Shown here one piece after another: positions 48,351-59,829 of a DNA stretch of 64,000 bases. The first letter of the stretch is position 1. Each line of letters starts with the position of its first letter. The translations under genes and the position numbers were made by a program. Under the pieces are notes generated by a model that did no database searches, was not told the origin of the DNA, and saw only the letters and a program-made list of their open reading frames with translations. The DNA is from Calamus simplicifolius (lineage: Eukaryota; Streptophyta; Magnoliopsida; Arecales; Arecaceae): assembly GCA_900491605.1 (NCBI GenBank), contig UESW01001782.1:52118-116117 (forward strand), written 5' to 3'.

Positions 48351-48979
48351 GGCTAAACTATATAATTAACCCTTATACTTAGGGGGTTATGTCACTTGGT
48401 CCTTGAACTTTAAAAAGTTATAAAATAATCTTAAACTTTCTGTTTTGTTTCACTTTGATCCTTACCATTAAATAGAGGGGACATCGTTTATTTTTATCCT
48501 ATGTAGCAGCATACATAGCAGCACACATGGCATCCAAGTAGTAAAAATAAATTTAAAATCTATAATTAACACATTAACCTGTTATTTAATAATTTAAAAA
48601 ATATTAAAAAATAAAAATAATCTTCTCCGTCCTGATTTGCCCTAACCCGTGAGTGCTCACATACCCGTTACACTCCCCTCTAGGGCAAATTAGGGCAGAA
48701 GGAGATTATTTTTATTTTTTTTTAATATTTTTTTAAATTATTAAATAATAGGTTAACTTATTAGTTATGGATTTTAAATTTATTTTTATCATTTGAATGC
48801 CACGTGTGCCACTACGAATGCTGCCAAATAAGATAAAATAAACGACGTCTTCCCTATTTAACGATAAGGATCAAAGTGATACAAACATAAAGTTAAGGAT
48901 TATTTTTATAACTTTTTAAAGTTTAAGGACTAAAGTGACACAACCCCCTAAGTATAAGGGTTAATTATGTAGTTTAGCC
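48351..48979. mobile_element. Mutator-type foldback MITE, private to S1-C
   Basis: A 629-bp insertion with a perfect 9-bp target duplication, TAAATTTTT, at 48342-48350 and 48980-48988. The matching empty site in S1-A is near 15176-15190. Almost the whole element is an inverted repeat: the left end begins GGCTAAACTATATAATTAAC and the right end, reverse-complemented, begins GGCTAAACTACATAATTAAC; the arms meet near 48660. The 9-bp duplication and long arms fit a non-autonomous Mutator-like element. It has no coding capacity. Confidence 0.93.
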
Positions 48980-48984
48980 TAAAT

Positions 48985-50141
48985 TTTTTTAAGGCCTTAA
49001 AAATCATTTTTTTTCTTTCTTACAAGGGATATTATATAAAATAGAGAAAACATGCTTATATGCTTTTTCATTTCTTGCCTACGTGGTTACTAAAAATGAG
49101 TTGAATGAATATGCTTAGTTGTTTTTTTCCTCTTTTAGTTGAGTTATTAAAAATTTAAAATATAATGAAATATATTTAGATGGGCCTTCCCTGCTTAGAT
49201 AAATTATGAAAATGAAATGAAATAAAATATGCATAGGGTAAAGTTCAGTAAAAACAGCACATTTACAAAAAAAAAAAAAAAGAGAGAGAGAAAAAAAGAG
49301 AAAATGCATCTGCAAAAGTTAAGAAAATGTATAGAAAAAATAATATACCAAGCAATAAGAGGAGAGTTCATTATAGCACACAATATAGTTTACCTTTAGC
49401 ATAGTTTGCTCTACCTTCACAAACTACAGTCCTTACCATGTAGAAATATCAAAGTGAAGCCGGCACATGTTGAAAGAGATGAGTCAGCAAGAAGTTGCTC
49501 AATTAAAATCATCAACCAAACTTCATAATGAAAGAGAGTGGGACCAATTCATTATGAGTCTTAGTCCTACTTAGACTTTTTGTTTTAATTTAGCTATTAC
49601 CATATCAATAATAGGCCTCATTTTATTAGAATTTTATAATATCAAGTTATTTGAATAAAATATGTTGCTTGATATGTATGCCTTGTTTATAGCATAATGG
49701 ATCAAGTCTTGTTATAAATAAAAGTTATAATTGTGATGGGACATTATGCTGCATTTTTTTATTTCGCTATCATGTAGACTTGAATGCTAATGGTTTTATC
49801 CTTATCCTTTGAAAAAATCGTAATGAACTCAATATGCTTTAATAATGAGGTTAGGAGTTGCTCGCATATGATCATCAACACAAACTCCATACTTCTATTT
49901 AGATTTTTTATTTTTATTCAGCTAATTATCCTGTAAATGATAAATCTAAATTTTAAAAATTTGATAGCATCAAGTTATCTGAGTAACATGCATTGCTTAG
50001 TGTCCATTTATTATTTATAGTGGAGTCGATTAAGTCTTGTGATAGATGGGAGTTATAATTTAAATAGAGAGAGAGAGAGGGGGAATTCTATAGATATGTA
50101 ATTACCTTTTTCCTAAAACGATTACCCTCCACCACAAGTGG
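48985..50141. repeat. S2-C: second higher-order unit in the RLK3 copy
   Basis: It matches 15190-15544 plus 22297-23073, that is, S2-A without copia-1. The uninterrupted target of copia-1 lies at 49358-49367. Confidence 0.87.
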
Positions 50142-50154
50142 AGAACATACTATT

Positions 50155-50403
50155 GCTCAACTCAACTCATCTAAGCCTTTTCCCAACTACATGGGTCAGT
50201 TACATGAATATGGTTCCTCCACTATGCTCTATTCAGGACCAAGTTGATATTTAAATTATAAATAGCTATATCTTTTTTAATTATTTATGTCCATATTAGT
50301 TTAGGTCTACCTCTATCTCCATCCTTACCATGAATTGTTAAAAGATCACTCTTTCTATGATCTTTCTAACTTGAGCATCTAAAGGTCTACGTTGTATATG
50401 TCA
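50155..50403. mobile_element. SINE-like retroposon, copy in the RLK3 flank
   Basis: 249 bp, the duplicate of 23087-23333, with the same 13-bp flanks at 50142-50154 and 50404-50416. Its presence in both segments shows that it inserted before the RLK2/RLK3 duplication and after the separation from the RLK1 segment. Confidence 0.72.
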
Positions 50404-50624
50404 AGAACATACTATTAATGAAAATAAATAGTTTTGTGTTGGATTACCCATATGGTTTTGTAAAATGAGAATAAGGATAAATCGGTAAAAAAAAAACTAT
50501 ATCAAATTACTTAATGGCGAGGAACGAGACAATTCAGGTAGAAAAAAGAAATTACTTAATTATGCGGACTGTATTCATTAGGTGCTGATGAGACCTGCTA
50601 TTATCAAAAAAAGGCATTTACTTA

Positions 50625-50957
50625 GGTAGTGTTTGAAATAGGGGATAAGAGGGGATATCCCCTCTTATTCCTAAAAGCCATAACTATAAGGGATAGCTGG
50701 GAATAAAGTTAACCAAAGGGATAATCCATGGTTAACCATAGTTAACCATGGGATATCCCCTCAATTTATTCCCTAGAAAATGCAGGAATAGCTGGTTATC
50801 CCTCCAAATAAGAGTAAAAAAAAGTTATCCTATGGATTTATCTTTTGCATTTGATATGATCAATGGGATAGCCAAGGAATATCCCTAGGGATAGCCAGAG
50901 GATAAACTCTATCCCGTACATTTATCCATGGATAATATTTTTCTATCAAACACTACC
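50625..50957. mobile_element. PIF/Harbinger (Tourist-like) MITE, private to the RLK3 copy
   Basis: 333 bp with terminal inverted repeats GGTAGTGTTTGA (left) and TCAAACACTACC (right), flanked by TTA at 50622-50624 and 50958-50960. The empty site is in the RLK2 copy near 23551-23556 (ACTTAATGCC). The interior has several GGGATA/TATCCC words in both orientations. The TTA target and ends fit Harbinger-type MITEs. It has no coding capacity. Confidence 0.92.
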
Positions 50958-51315
50958 TTAATGCCCTCAAAGTCGCATGCATTTTCCTCGCATTATGGAG
51001 TTATTTGGAGGCTGATGGGACTGTATTCATTAGGTGCTGATGACACCTGCTATTATAAAAAAAAAAAAAAGACATTTACCTAACCAGAGCCAGAGCGCTG
51101 GAAGGTGAGGCTCTGTTTTTCTCCATTCAAACCCAGAACACTTGCTTCTCTGCTGACAAAGTTGAAAGCAAACCAGGTACGGAGAAAACTCGAAACCAGG
51201 CGAACCTAGAGATTTTCTTAAATTTTAATTAGATACGTACTTACTACTGCTTCGATCTCAACGGTGTTTCTTTCTTAAGCAGCAGGGCAGCGTGATTTCT
51301 CTTCTACGAGGAAAG

Positions 51316-54300
51316 ATGAAACCCGAACGGATATTGAACACGGCGTTGATCTTCTTCTTGCTCTGGTTCTTCTCACGCTTACTGGCGTCGCCACCCGGAG
51401 TCGGCGCCGCGCGAGCCATTCGGTTCGGAAACGAGACGGACCACCGATCCCTGCTTGCCTTCAAAGGTCGAATAACTCGCGACCCCTCTAGACTTCTCAG
51501 CTTCTGGAACGACTCCGTCCATTTCTGCGAGTGGGCGGGGGTCACATGCAGCAGGAGGCACCGGCAGAGAGTCTCCGCCTTGGATCTCAGCTCGCGGGGA
51601 CTGGAGGGCTCGCTTTCTCCTTCTATGGGAAATCTCACCTTCCTTCAAAGACTTGCCCTCGATGATAATGGTTTCTTCGGTCAGATCGCGCCGGAGTTGG
51701 GCCGTTTGCGGCGGCTGAAATATCTCAACCTGAGTTTCAATCCATTTCATGGTGGCTTCCCTTCCAACTTGACCTACTGCTCTGAGCTTAGAAGTCTCAA
51801 CTTGATATCCAACAATATCATCGGTAACATTCCAGCGGGCATCTCCTCTTTTACGAAGCTTGCTGAGTTGCATCTCAGCGAAAACGAATTGACTGGGGGT
51901 ATTCCACCTTCCATCGGTAACCTATCATCACTCACACGACTCTTCCTCCTTTGAATCATCTGGTTGGAAGCATCCCGGATGACATCGGCCGCCTCACAAC
52001 CCTAAAACTCTTTCAAGTTGGTGCCAACAATCTTACAGGTACAATCCCTAGCGATCTTTACAACATCTCATCTCTGCAGTATTTCTATGTGGCGTGGAAC
52101 AATCTACGAGGAAGAATTCCATCAAATATTGGCATTACTCTTCCTAATCTTCAAGTCCTTTTTTTGGATTATAACCAGTTTGATGGACCTATTCCAGCAA
52201 CATTTGGAAATGCTTCGAGGCTTAAAAACATTGACATTTCAGGTAACCATTTTAGTGGAAGGGTGCCACCTGAGGTGGGAAAGCTAGCAGACCTTTCGCG
52301 CTTAATTTAGAAATAAATCAGCTAGAAGCCGGAGATGCCAAGGGTGGGAATTTCTTGACTCTCTAACAAACTGCAGCAATTTAAAAAGTTGTCACTCTAT
52401 GACAATTTGCTAGGAGGTATATTGCCCAACTCCATAGTAAACCTCTCTTCACAGCTCGAAGCATTGCTATTCGGCGAAAACTACCATATATCAGGGATAA
52501 TCCCTCATGAAATTGGAAACCTGGCCAACCTATACTTTCTCTCTTTCGACAATAACCTTTTCACTGGTACCATACCAGAAAGCATTGGGAAGCTTACAAG
52601 GATGCAGGGGTTGGGCTTGTCTGGCAACAGATTTGATGGGCAGATTCCATTCTCTCTAAGCAATCTCACTCTATTGGCTGAACTCTATTTGAACGACAAT
52701 AACCTCCAAGGGCCCATTCCTTCAGGCCTTGGAAATCTTAGTTACTTAACACAAATAGATCTCCACGGCAATCATCTTAGCGGAACCATCCCCAAAGAGA
52801 TTGTAACCCTTTCTTCCTTGTCAGTTTATCTTAATTTATCTATGAATTTATTGGTTGGATCACTCCCTCTTGAAGTTGGTGCATTGAAGAGTCTAGGAAT
52901 TCTTGATATTTCTGGAAACATGTTGTCTGGTGATATTCCTAACACGCTTGGTGACTGTGAGATGTTGGAGCACTTACATATGAATAACAATTTATTCCAA
53001 GGGACAATTCCTCAGTCCTTAAGCAAAATAAAGGGCCTTCAAGAATTAGATCTGTCGCATAACAACATTACGGGGTCTATTCCAACATTTTTGGCGGACT
53101 TGATTATATTAGAACATCTAAACTTATCTTTCAACAATTTGGAAGGTGAAGTACCGGTGAAAGGGATCTTCAAAATACAACTCAGTTTTCTATCAAAGGA
53201 AATAATCGACTCTGTGGGGGTGTTCCAGAATTACTCCTGCCCACATGCCAGAGATATCATTGACAAAGAGAAAGTGGCCTCTGCTACTGAAAATAGTAAT
53301 TCCATTAGCCGTTGCAGTCCTTTGTATGGTCCTTCTGCTCTCTTTTCTCATCCATCGAAAGAAACAAAAGTCAAAGACGAATGCTCCCATTGCATCTCCA
53401 TTGAAAGATAAGTTTCCCAGAGTTTCTTATATAGAATTGGTTCGAGCAACAGAAGGATTCTCTTCTACAAATTTGATTGGCAAAGGAGGGTATGGCACCG
53501 TTTATAGAGGCATCTTGGGTACTCCACAAACAGTTGTTGCTGTGAAGGTTTTCAACCTACAATATCAAGGAGCTTCGAAGAGCTTTCTAGCTGAATGTGA
53601 GGTGCTTAAAAGAACCCGACATCGTAATCTTGTCAAGGTTATGACTTGCTGCTCAATGGTTGATTTTAGAGGCAATGATTTCAAAGCTCTGATTTTTGAG
53701 TATATTCCTAATGGAAGTCTAGAGAAATGGTTACATCCAGAGTTAGATGGGCATCATCATTTGGAAGGTTTAAGCCTGCTTCAAATGATAAATATAGCAA
53801 TTGATGTAGCTGATGCAATAGATTACCTTCATAATAAATGTCAGCCATCTATTATTCATTGTGATCTAAAACCCAGTAATGTGCTGCTTGATAATGAGAT
53901 GGTTGCTCATGTGGCGGACTTTGGTCTAGCAAGGTTCATGTTTGAAGCAGCAACAAACTCCTCGATAAACCAGAGTAGCTCAAGCCGAGTCAGAGGATCT
54001 ATAGGATATATAGCTCCAGGTACATTCTATTTTCATCTAGCTTCTTGACTCATACCTATTCAACTTAAGATATTCATGCTGAACTTCCTTTCTTCTATTT
54101 CCTTTTCTTCTTTTCAAATTAAAGATAATGGTTGAATCGATACATTTTGCTCAATCATTTAAATGTATGGATTGCAGAGTATGGTGCTAGTGGTCAGGTG
54201 TCTACTTCTGGTGATGTCTATAGCTATGGCATTCTTCTCTTGGAGATGCTTACTGGAAAGAAACCTATTGATGACATGTTCAAAGATGGCTTAACTCTTC

Positions 54301-54524
54301 AAAAATTTATCGAGATAGCTTTTCCTGATAGAATCATGGCGATTGTGGATCCCTTAATGCCACTTGTAGAAGATGAGGGTAAAACTCAAGAATGCTTAGT
54401 ATCCATGGTAAGAATTGGTCTTTCTTGCTCTAATGAAGTTGTAAGAGAAAGAATGAACATGAGTGATGTTGCCACTACTATGCATGCAATTAGGAATGCC
54501 TACCTTTGGAATAGAGTTCATTAG
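51316..54524 (+). pseudogene. RLK3: LRR-RLK XII receptor kinase, duplicate of RLK2, frameshifted
   Basis: This is the same architecture as RLK2: signal peptide after MKPERILNTALIF at 51316, LRR cap, about 20 LRRs, a membrane span at about 53283-53356 (ATENSNSIS in the shifted frame, LLKIVIPLAVAVLCMVLLLS in the true one), and a kinase from about 53420 with GKGGYGTVYRG, VVAVKVF, HCDLKPSNVLLDNE and ADFGLARF (non-RD). The kinase exon runs to 54019; after the intron 54020-54177 the last exon 54178-54524 is open to its normal end (MSDVATTMHAIRNAYLWNRV). Single-base losses break the ectodomain near 51950, 52305, 52344, 52385 and 53173, all different from those in RLK2. The kinase half is intact. It is a pseudogene unless these are sequencing errors; two of the five lie in A-runs. 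Confidence 0.9.
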
Positions 54525-56006
54525 AAGACATGGTAAAGCTTAAGTTGAAAGTTAAAAGTTTTAGTATCTTACCTCTAATAAATGTCTAGTTATAATGTTT
54601 TGTAGTTCTAAACCTATTTCCTAGTGTAATAAATATTGTAATTTTGTGTGCCTCCAGTGAAGCTCAAATGGAAGTCAAAGTATCATCTTAGTATCTTACC
54701 TCTAATAAATATCAGGATGTAATGTTTACTGTTGTGAACTTATTTCCCAGTGTTAAACTTCTTTGCATCTTGAGCTTTGAGTTTATCGTTTGTACTCTAA
54801 TAGCTGCTAGTAAAAAATTTATAATAAATGTTGTAATTGTGTATGTCTCGATATATGTTATTCTCTATTGTATATATTTTTCTTTATAAATAGAAATTTT
54901 GAATCTAAAATCTTTTTTCATGGTTGTATTTGACTAGCTTCGGACTCTAACCTTGGATATTAGAGGCTTAAATCAATTGAGTATGTAAGGATCCATGTGG
55001 ATATGTATTTAATCCTATATTAGTTATGCATTAAAAAGTTTTAGATACTTATATCATTGGAATATATAGAACAAAGGAACTCAAATAAATACAACTTATA
55101 TCTAGCATTTTTAGACCCTTATACATCAAATTTATGTTCAACAATTTCAAAAGATTAAAATAAAAGAGTAAAAGGATAGCTTTAACAAGTAGTCCTGCAC
55201 ATATCCGTATGAAAGATAACTTTGTCCTTGTTGGCATGGATTAAGTTTGACGCTCAAACACTTCCACTAGATTTGATATCGAGTTAGATTTATAACACTA
55301 CCTAAATCACCTCAATTAAAGCTTGGATAAAAAGTTATGGTTAAATTACTGAAGTAGTTTAGTACAATTAAAATATGTATTAAAAAACAGTCTGCCTCAT
55401 TAATGATATAAATATTACAATATAATCTTGTAAATCATTACCCAGGTAGACCCTGTTAAATTAGGAGGGTGGCCTCTACTTTTGTAATGATGCAGACGTC
55501 TACGGCACAAGTGCTCTGGAACTCACGACCTTCTGACCTCAAGTCCCAATGAATTCACGACACTCTTTCCTCTATGTTGCTGGTGCTGACGATGTGTGTG
55601 GGCAAATTCTTTCGACTTTTGCCACGTTCACAGGGAGAAAACAGCGCTAAGTCTAAGTTAATTCGTTAGAATGTAGAAAAAATCGAAGAGGATGTCAACC
55701 ACAATTATAACTTGAATTCATTGTGATTTCAAAGTCACTATGATTTTTCTATATAATAAGGACAAAATAATGAGCACCAAAGTATAGGTAACCGATAAGA
55801 GATGAAGAAAAATCCAATATATATGACCTAAGAAAGCTTGAAGCAGCACCAGGTTTCCACGAATGTCAAATCACTATGACTTTTTGATATAATAAGCATA
55901 AAATAATGAGCAACAAAGTCTAAGTAACCGATAAGAGATATTGGAGAAAAATCCAATAGGATGTCCGACCGCAATTATAACTCCTATTCACCTATAACTG
56001 TTTCTG
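54525..56006. other. 3' flank of RLK3
   Basis: Non-coding DNA homologous to 27170-28980. It lacks about 0.5 kb relative to that copy at about 55517. No gene is recognised. Confidence 0.75.
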
Positions 56007-56497
56007 AGCTCATGGAACGATACCGTCCATTTCTGCAAGTGGGAGGGGGTCACGTGCAGCAGGAGGCACCAGCAAAGGGTCTCTGCCTTGGACCTCAGCT
56101 CGAGGGGATTAATTGGAGGGCTCGCTCTCTCCTTCCATAGGAAACCTCACCTTCCTCAAAGGCTTTTCCTCGATAATAATGGTTTCTTCAGAGAGATCCC
56201 GCCGGAGTTGGGCCGTCTGCGGCGGCTGAAACATCTCAACCTGACTTCCAATTCATTCCATGGTGGCTTCCCCTCCAACTTGACCTACTGCTCTGAGCTT
56301 AGAACTCTCTACTTGGCCTACAACCAGCTCACTTGCAAGATTCCAGCGGGCATCGACTCCCTTACGAAACCTGCTGAGCTTTCTCTCAGGAATAATGAAT
56401 TGACGGGGGGTATTCCACCTTCCATCGGTAACCTGTCATCACTCACAAAACTCTCCCTCCGTTACAATCGTTTGGTTGGAAGCATTACCGGATGACA
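56007..56497 (+). pseudogene. RLK4: N-terminal LRR fragment of a fourth receptor kinase
   Basis: The homology starts inside the LRR cap (SSWNDTVHFCKWEGVTCSRR), continues through about five LRRs (LGRLRRLKHLNLTSNSFHGG, ELTGGIPPSIGNLSSLTKLS) and stops abruptly after RLVGSI at about 56497. Two compensating frame changes surround the GGLALSFHRKPHLP stretch. There is no signal peptide, membrane span or kinase. It is more diverged from RLK2/RLK3 than they are from each other. At the break a 16-bp word, CGTTACAATCGTTTGG, occurs twice (56460-56475 and 56500-56515). Confidence 0.88.
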
Positions 56498-56515
56498 ATC
56501 GTTACAATCGTTTGG

Positions 56516-58041
56516 CTTAAACTCGTTGACATTCCAAATAACTATTCCAAATAACATAGGCTTGGAGTGATTGGAGATAATGCGATTGCGGTAATCCTCA
56601 CCACCTCCAATATAATTACAAAGTCCTGCATATAAATCAACAATGAAATGATTAGCAAATATAACCTTGCATTTTCCACCGATCCTTAACATGTATGAGG
56701 ACAAATTCATTGATCTTGTCATGACAGACGTTCACCAGACAATATTAATAATTTGTCATATTAATTAAAACACGAATAGATTATTAGAAAGCCATGGTAG
56801 CTGTTCACTGAGTTGAGGAAATGTTCTCATAATATCCAAATAAAGGTTTTGGCGTAAGCATAAAATTATTCCTGAATTTTAGCAATTCTATGTATCGAGA
56901 ACTAGAATCCATCTAGGTGTTCAAACATCTGCTATTTTTCTAGATAAATATTACTGGAAAAAATCAGATATTTTGTTGTTCATAACAGTTTAATTTGCAG
57001 AGAGATGGAGACAAATGTGAACAAATTTAAATAACAAACCTGCACCTAAACTACAAATATTATTATTTTTAGACAAGACATACGCTATCTACCATGCATA
57101 ATAGGAACTTCTAAGATGGGAAGTATATTTCCCCCCTTTCCTATCCAGTAGATAAGAATCCCAATACTTAAATGACTCCTTAGTTATAAAGATGATACCT
57201 CTTTCTTTATAACTCTTATTGCCATGATTTGTTCATGTACATAGAGAGATTGTCCAATTAAATAAGTAATTTAGGAATTGTAGTACATTTTGTTTCTGCC
57301 AAACACTCAAATGCATCACATAGATCTATAAAATCCTCATGTGCATGGCAAGTGTTAATCTACAACTCGTCTAGCATATCATGGATATCATAAGATCTAA
57401 TTATGCCAATTAAGCCCAATCATTCAACAAAGTATTTATCTAATTCATCACCATGTTTGAGGGGGTCCGGCACGAGCATTTCTATTATTTATCTTTGGTT
57501 CTTGATTTTTCTCATAATTTAGGAATTTATAATTTGGGATTATTTTAGGAAATATTAAACTGATCAAGAATAGCTAAATTGAAAATTTGGTTCGGTTTGC
57601 ACTTTTAATTCGGTACAGGTTCACCATTTTTTTAAAAACTTTTTTTATAGTTTTCCATTTTTATATGATATATGAGGTTGAGAGCCTCCCATAAGCTCAC
57701 ATCTTCTTTCTTTTCCATTAAAAATCTAAATATCATTTTTTTTCTTCTCTTTCCTTTTTTTCCTCTCCATTTACTTTAGATTTCTCATGAAAATTAGAGA
57801 ATACCCCTCAATTGAATTCAACAAAAATATCAAAATCAAATTCCTTAAGAACAAAAAATCAACTCTTCCTCTCTAGAACAAATTTAGAGAATTTCAAAAA
57901 TACCATTTTAGCAAACATCAAGTTAGGACCACTTCGGATAAAATCCTAAGAAAATCAATTTAACTTAGGCATAAAATATATTTTATAAGCCATGGTCAAT
58001 ACTTGGTCAAACTTTTTAGGTTTTTAGACTTACGATCATGG
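56516..58041. other. Unassigned AT-rich DNA
   Basis: No gene recognised. A minus-strand frame at 56462-56722 (GLCNYIGGGEDYRNRI) has no family signature. From 57480 on the DNA is very AT-rich. Confidence 0.4.
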
Positions 58042-58337
58042 TAAGAGTGAAACTTACGCTAACCTATGCCAACTTGATTCATAACTCATCAAAATAATAA
58101 AATTTAACTTATCATAAAATCTTAAGATAAAAAAGTATTTCTTAGGATCCAAACAATGATGCATCACTATATTGAAGGTCAGGTTATATTTCTTGATAGA
58201 GAGACATCCTATTTAATAACACATCATAGTATAGACCTTAAGAAATACATTTTAATTTTAGAACTTTATGACAAGTTTAATGTTATTATTTTGATAAGCT
58301 GTGAATCATATCAGCATATATCAGTGTGAGCTTCACT
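58042..58337. repeat. Degenerate foldback (MITE-like) sequence
   Basis: The left arm (TTATAACTCATCAAAATAATAAA-like words, AAGTATTTCTTAGG, AGGTTATATTTCTTGATAGA) is mirrored in reverse complement by the right arm (TTATTATTTTGATAAGC, CCTTAAGAAATACATTT, ACATCCTATTTAATAAC). The centre is near 58195. The ends are too diverged to define a target duplication. Confidence 0.6.
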
Positions 58338-58594
58338 ATTTGTAGGGAGAAACAACCTCCAAGGCATACATATTTTAATAATTTTGATAACAATTGTCAA
58401 TGCGGAAGCTTAAAGATTAAATATTAATCTATCTAACATGCATCAAGATCATATCTTTGCCTTATACTATAGGATCGTTTGATCTAAATTATGCATATAA
58501 ATAAAATCATCAAGATCATATCTTGATCTTCAAGATAAGAAGTCACACTACCTATCCTGAAGCATGCCTTAAGATCTAGGGATCATATCACTTA
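58338..58594. other. Flank left of Pack-CACTA, nothing recognised
   Basis: AT-rich sequence with a repeated ATCAAGATCATATCTT word (58443, 58510). No gene is seen. Confidence 0.4.
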
Positions 58595-58606
58595 CACTAC
58601 AAGAAA
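58595..58606. repeat. CACTA-3 terminal inverted repeat (left end)
   Basis: CACTACAAGAAA matches the canonical plant CACTA end exactly. Subterminal repeats start immediately inside. Confidence 0.93.
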
Positions 58607-59180
58607 AGAGCATAATAGTGACAAAAATTTCCATCACTATTCCATCACAAATTGGGTTTAGTGACGGATTAGTGACGAAAATCTTATCGTCACAATTTTT
58701 GCCGTAACTAAATTTAGTGACGGAAAGAGGTCCCTCACAAAATAATAGCGACGGATTTGTGATGAAATATTTCATCAAAATTTGTGACAGAAAATATTTT
58801 TCATCACTAAATTGTGACGAATTTGTGATGAAATATTTCGTCAAAAATTTATGATAAAACATATTTTTCGTCACTAAATTATGACAGATTAGTGATGAAC
58901 TATCCGTCACACATTATTCCATCACTATTCCATCACAAATATTTCCATCACTATTCCATCATTAGTGACGGATTATTGACAAAAATTTAGTCACTAAAAC
59001 TTTCGTCACTAGTCCATCACTAATAGCTCCATCACTATGCCATGATGAATTAGTGATGAAAGAATCCATCAATCATTCGTTGTTGTTCCATCACTAATCA
59101 ATCACTAATATTTTCATCACTAATCCGTCACTATTATTTCTATCAAAAATCCATCACTAATCCATCATTAACTAATAAAA
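58607..59180. repeat. CACTA-3 left subterminal repeats
   Basis: The words GTGACGGATTAGTGACGAAA, CCATCACTATTCCATCAC and close variants occur in both orientations every 15-40 bp. They are unlike those of CACTA-1 and CACTA-2. Confidence 0.9.
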
Positions 59181-59403
59181 TTTCATCAAATTTTTATTCT
59201 TATAAATTTAAAATTATTTTTAAATTACAATATTTAATGCATTCTAATGAAATTTATGGATAAAAATTCAGATTTAAGAATAAAAAATATTTCATAAATA
59301 AGATAAATATATCTGTATACATCAACAATACTAATGTTTTATACAATTGACATCAAATTATTAAGTTTAAGATAAGTAAAAGAGACAACTTGTAATGATC
59401 AAA

Positions 59404-59640
59404 ACTATTAACGCTGGCATGGGCCATGTCACACTTGGGTGGATTCTCTTCTCCTTCATCACCTTCTACACCTCTAGTCTCCTCATTTTTGCTGTTGCAA
59501 TGCAGCTCCCCTGAAACATAAATTTTAAAGTCTGTTGTCTTTGCATGCAGATGAGCACAGTTTAGGTTTTGCGGACTCTGTCAATATGTCAACTTATTTG
59601 GAGTTGCCATTGGCTACACCATCACAGCATCCATACCTGC
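59404..59640 (+). pseudogene. Captured fragment of an amino-acid permease (AAP-type)
   Basis: Two short exon pieces are visible. About 59426-59500 reads VTLGWILFSFITFYTSSLL and about 59563-59640 reads FCGLCQYVNLFGVAIGYTIT. Both are hallmark transmembrane stretches of plant amino-acid permeases of the AAAP superfamily (the second is close to the AAP signature in which GYTI follows NLFGVA). The pieces are separated by intron-like DNA with an AG acceptor (GCATGCAG, about 59550). Most of the protein is absent and internal residues of the first segment are missing, so no transporter can be made. Confidence 0.8.
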
Positions 59641-59829
59641 AAATCAAAATGATGGGATAGTGGTCATACTAAAAATGATGATATCTGACAATTTTATGGA
59701 ACGAAATGTCCCAATTTTTTTATGGAACGAAATGTCCCACATCCCATCCCACCTTGATTCCCAACACATTCAGGCATACCAATATACTCGCCTAAATACA
59801 TAGATGAGCTATTAACACAAAAAATTTAC

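Larger units (their letters stand above)
45660..48984. repeat. S1-C: third copy of the long tandem repeat block
   Basis: It matches S1-A from 12513 to 15189 (modules near 45871, 46232, 46572, 47253, 47597), interrupted only by the MITE at 48351-48979. It differs from A and B by scattered small changes. Open frames at 45961, 46319, 46725, 47404 and 47962 are repeat-derived. Confidence 0.86.

Noticed and set aside
57465..57478. GGTCCGGCACGAGC, similar to a cDNA-library adaptor
   Set aside because: Too short and in genomic context; chance match.
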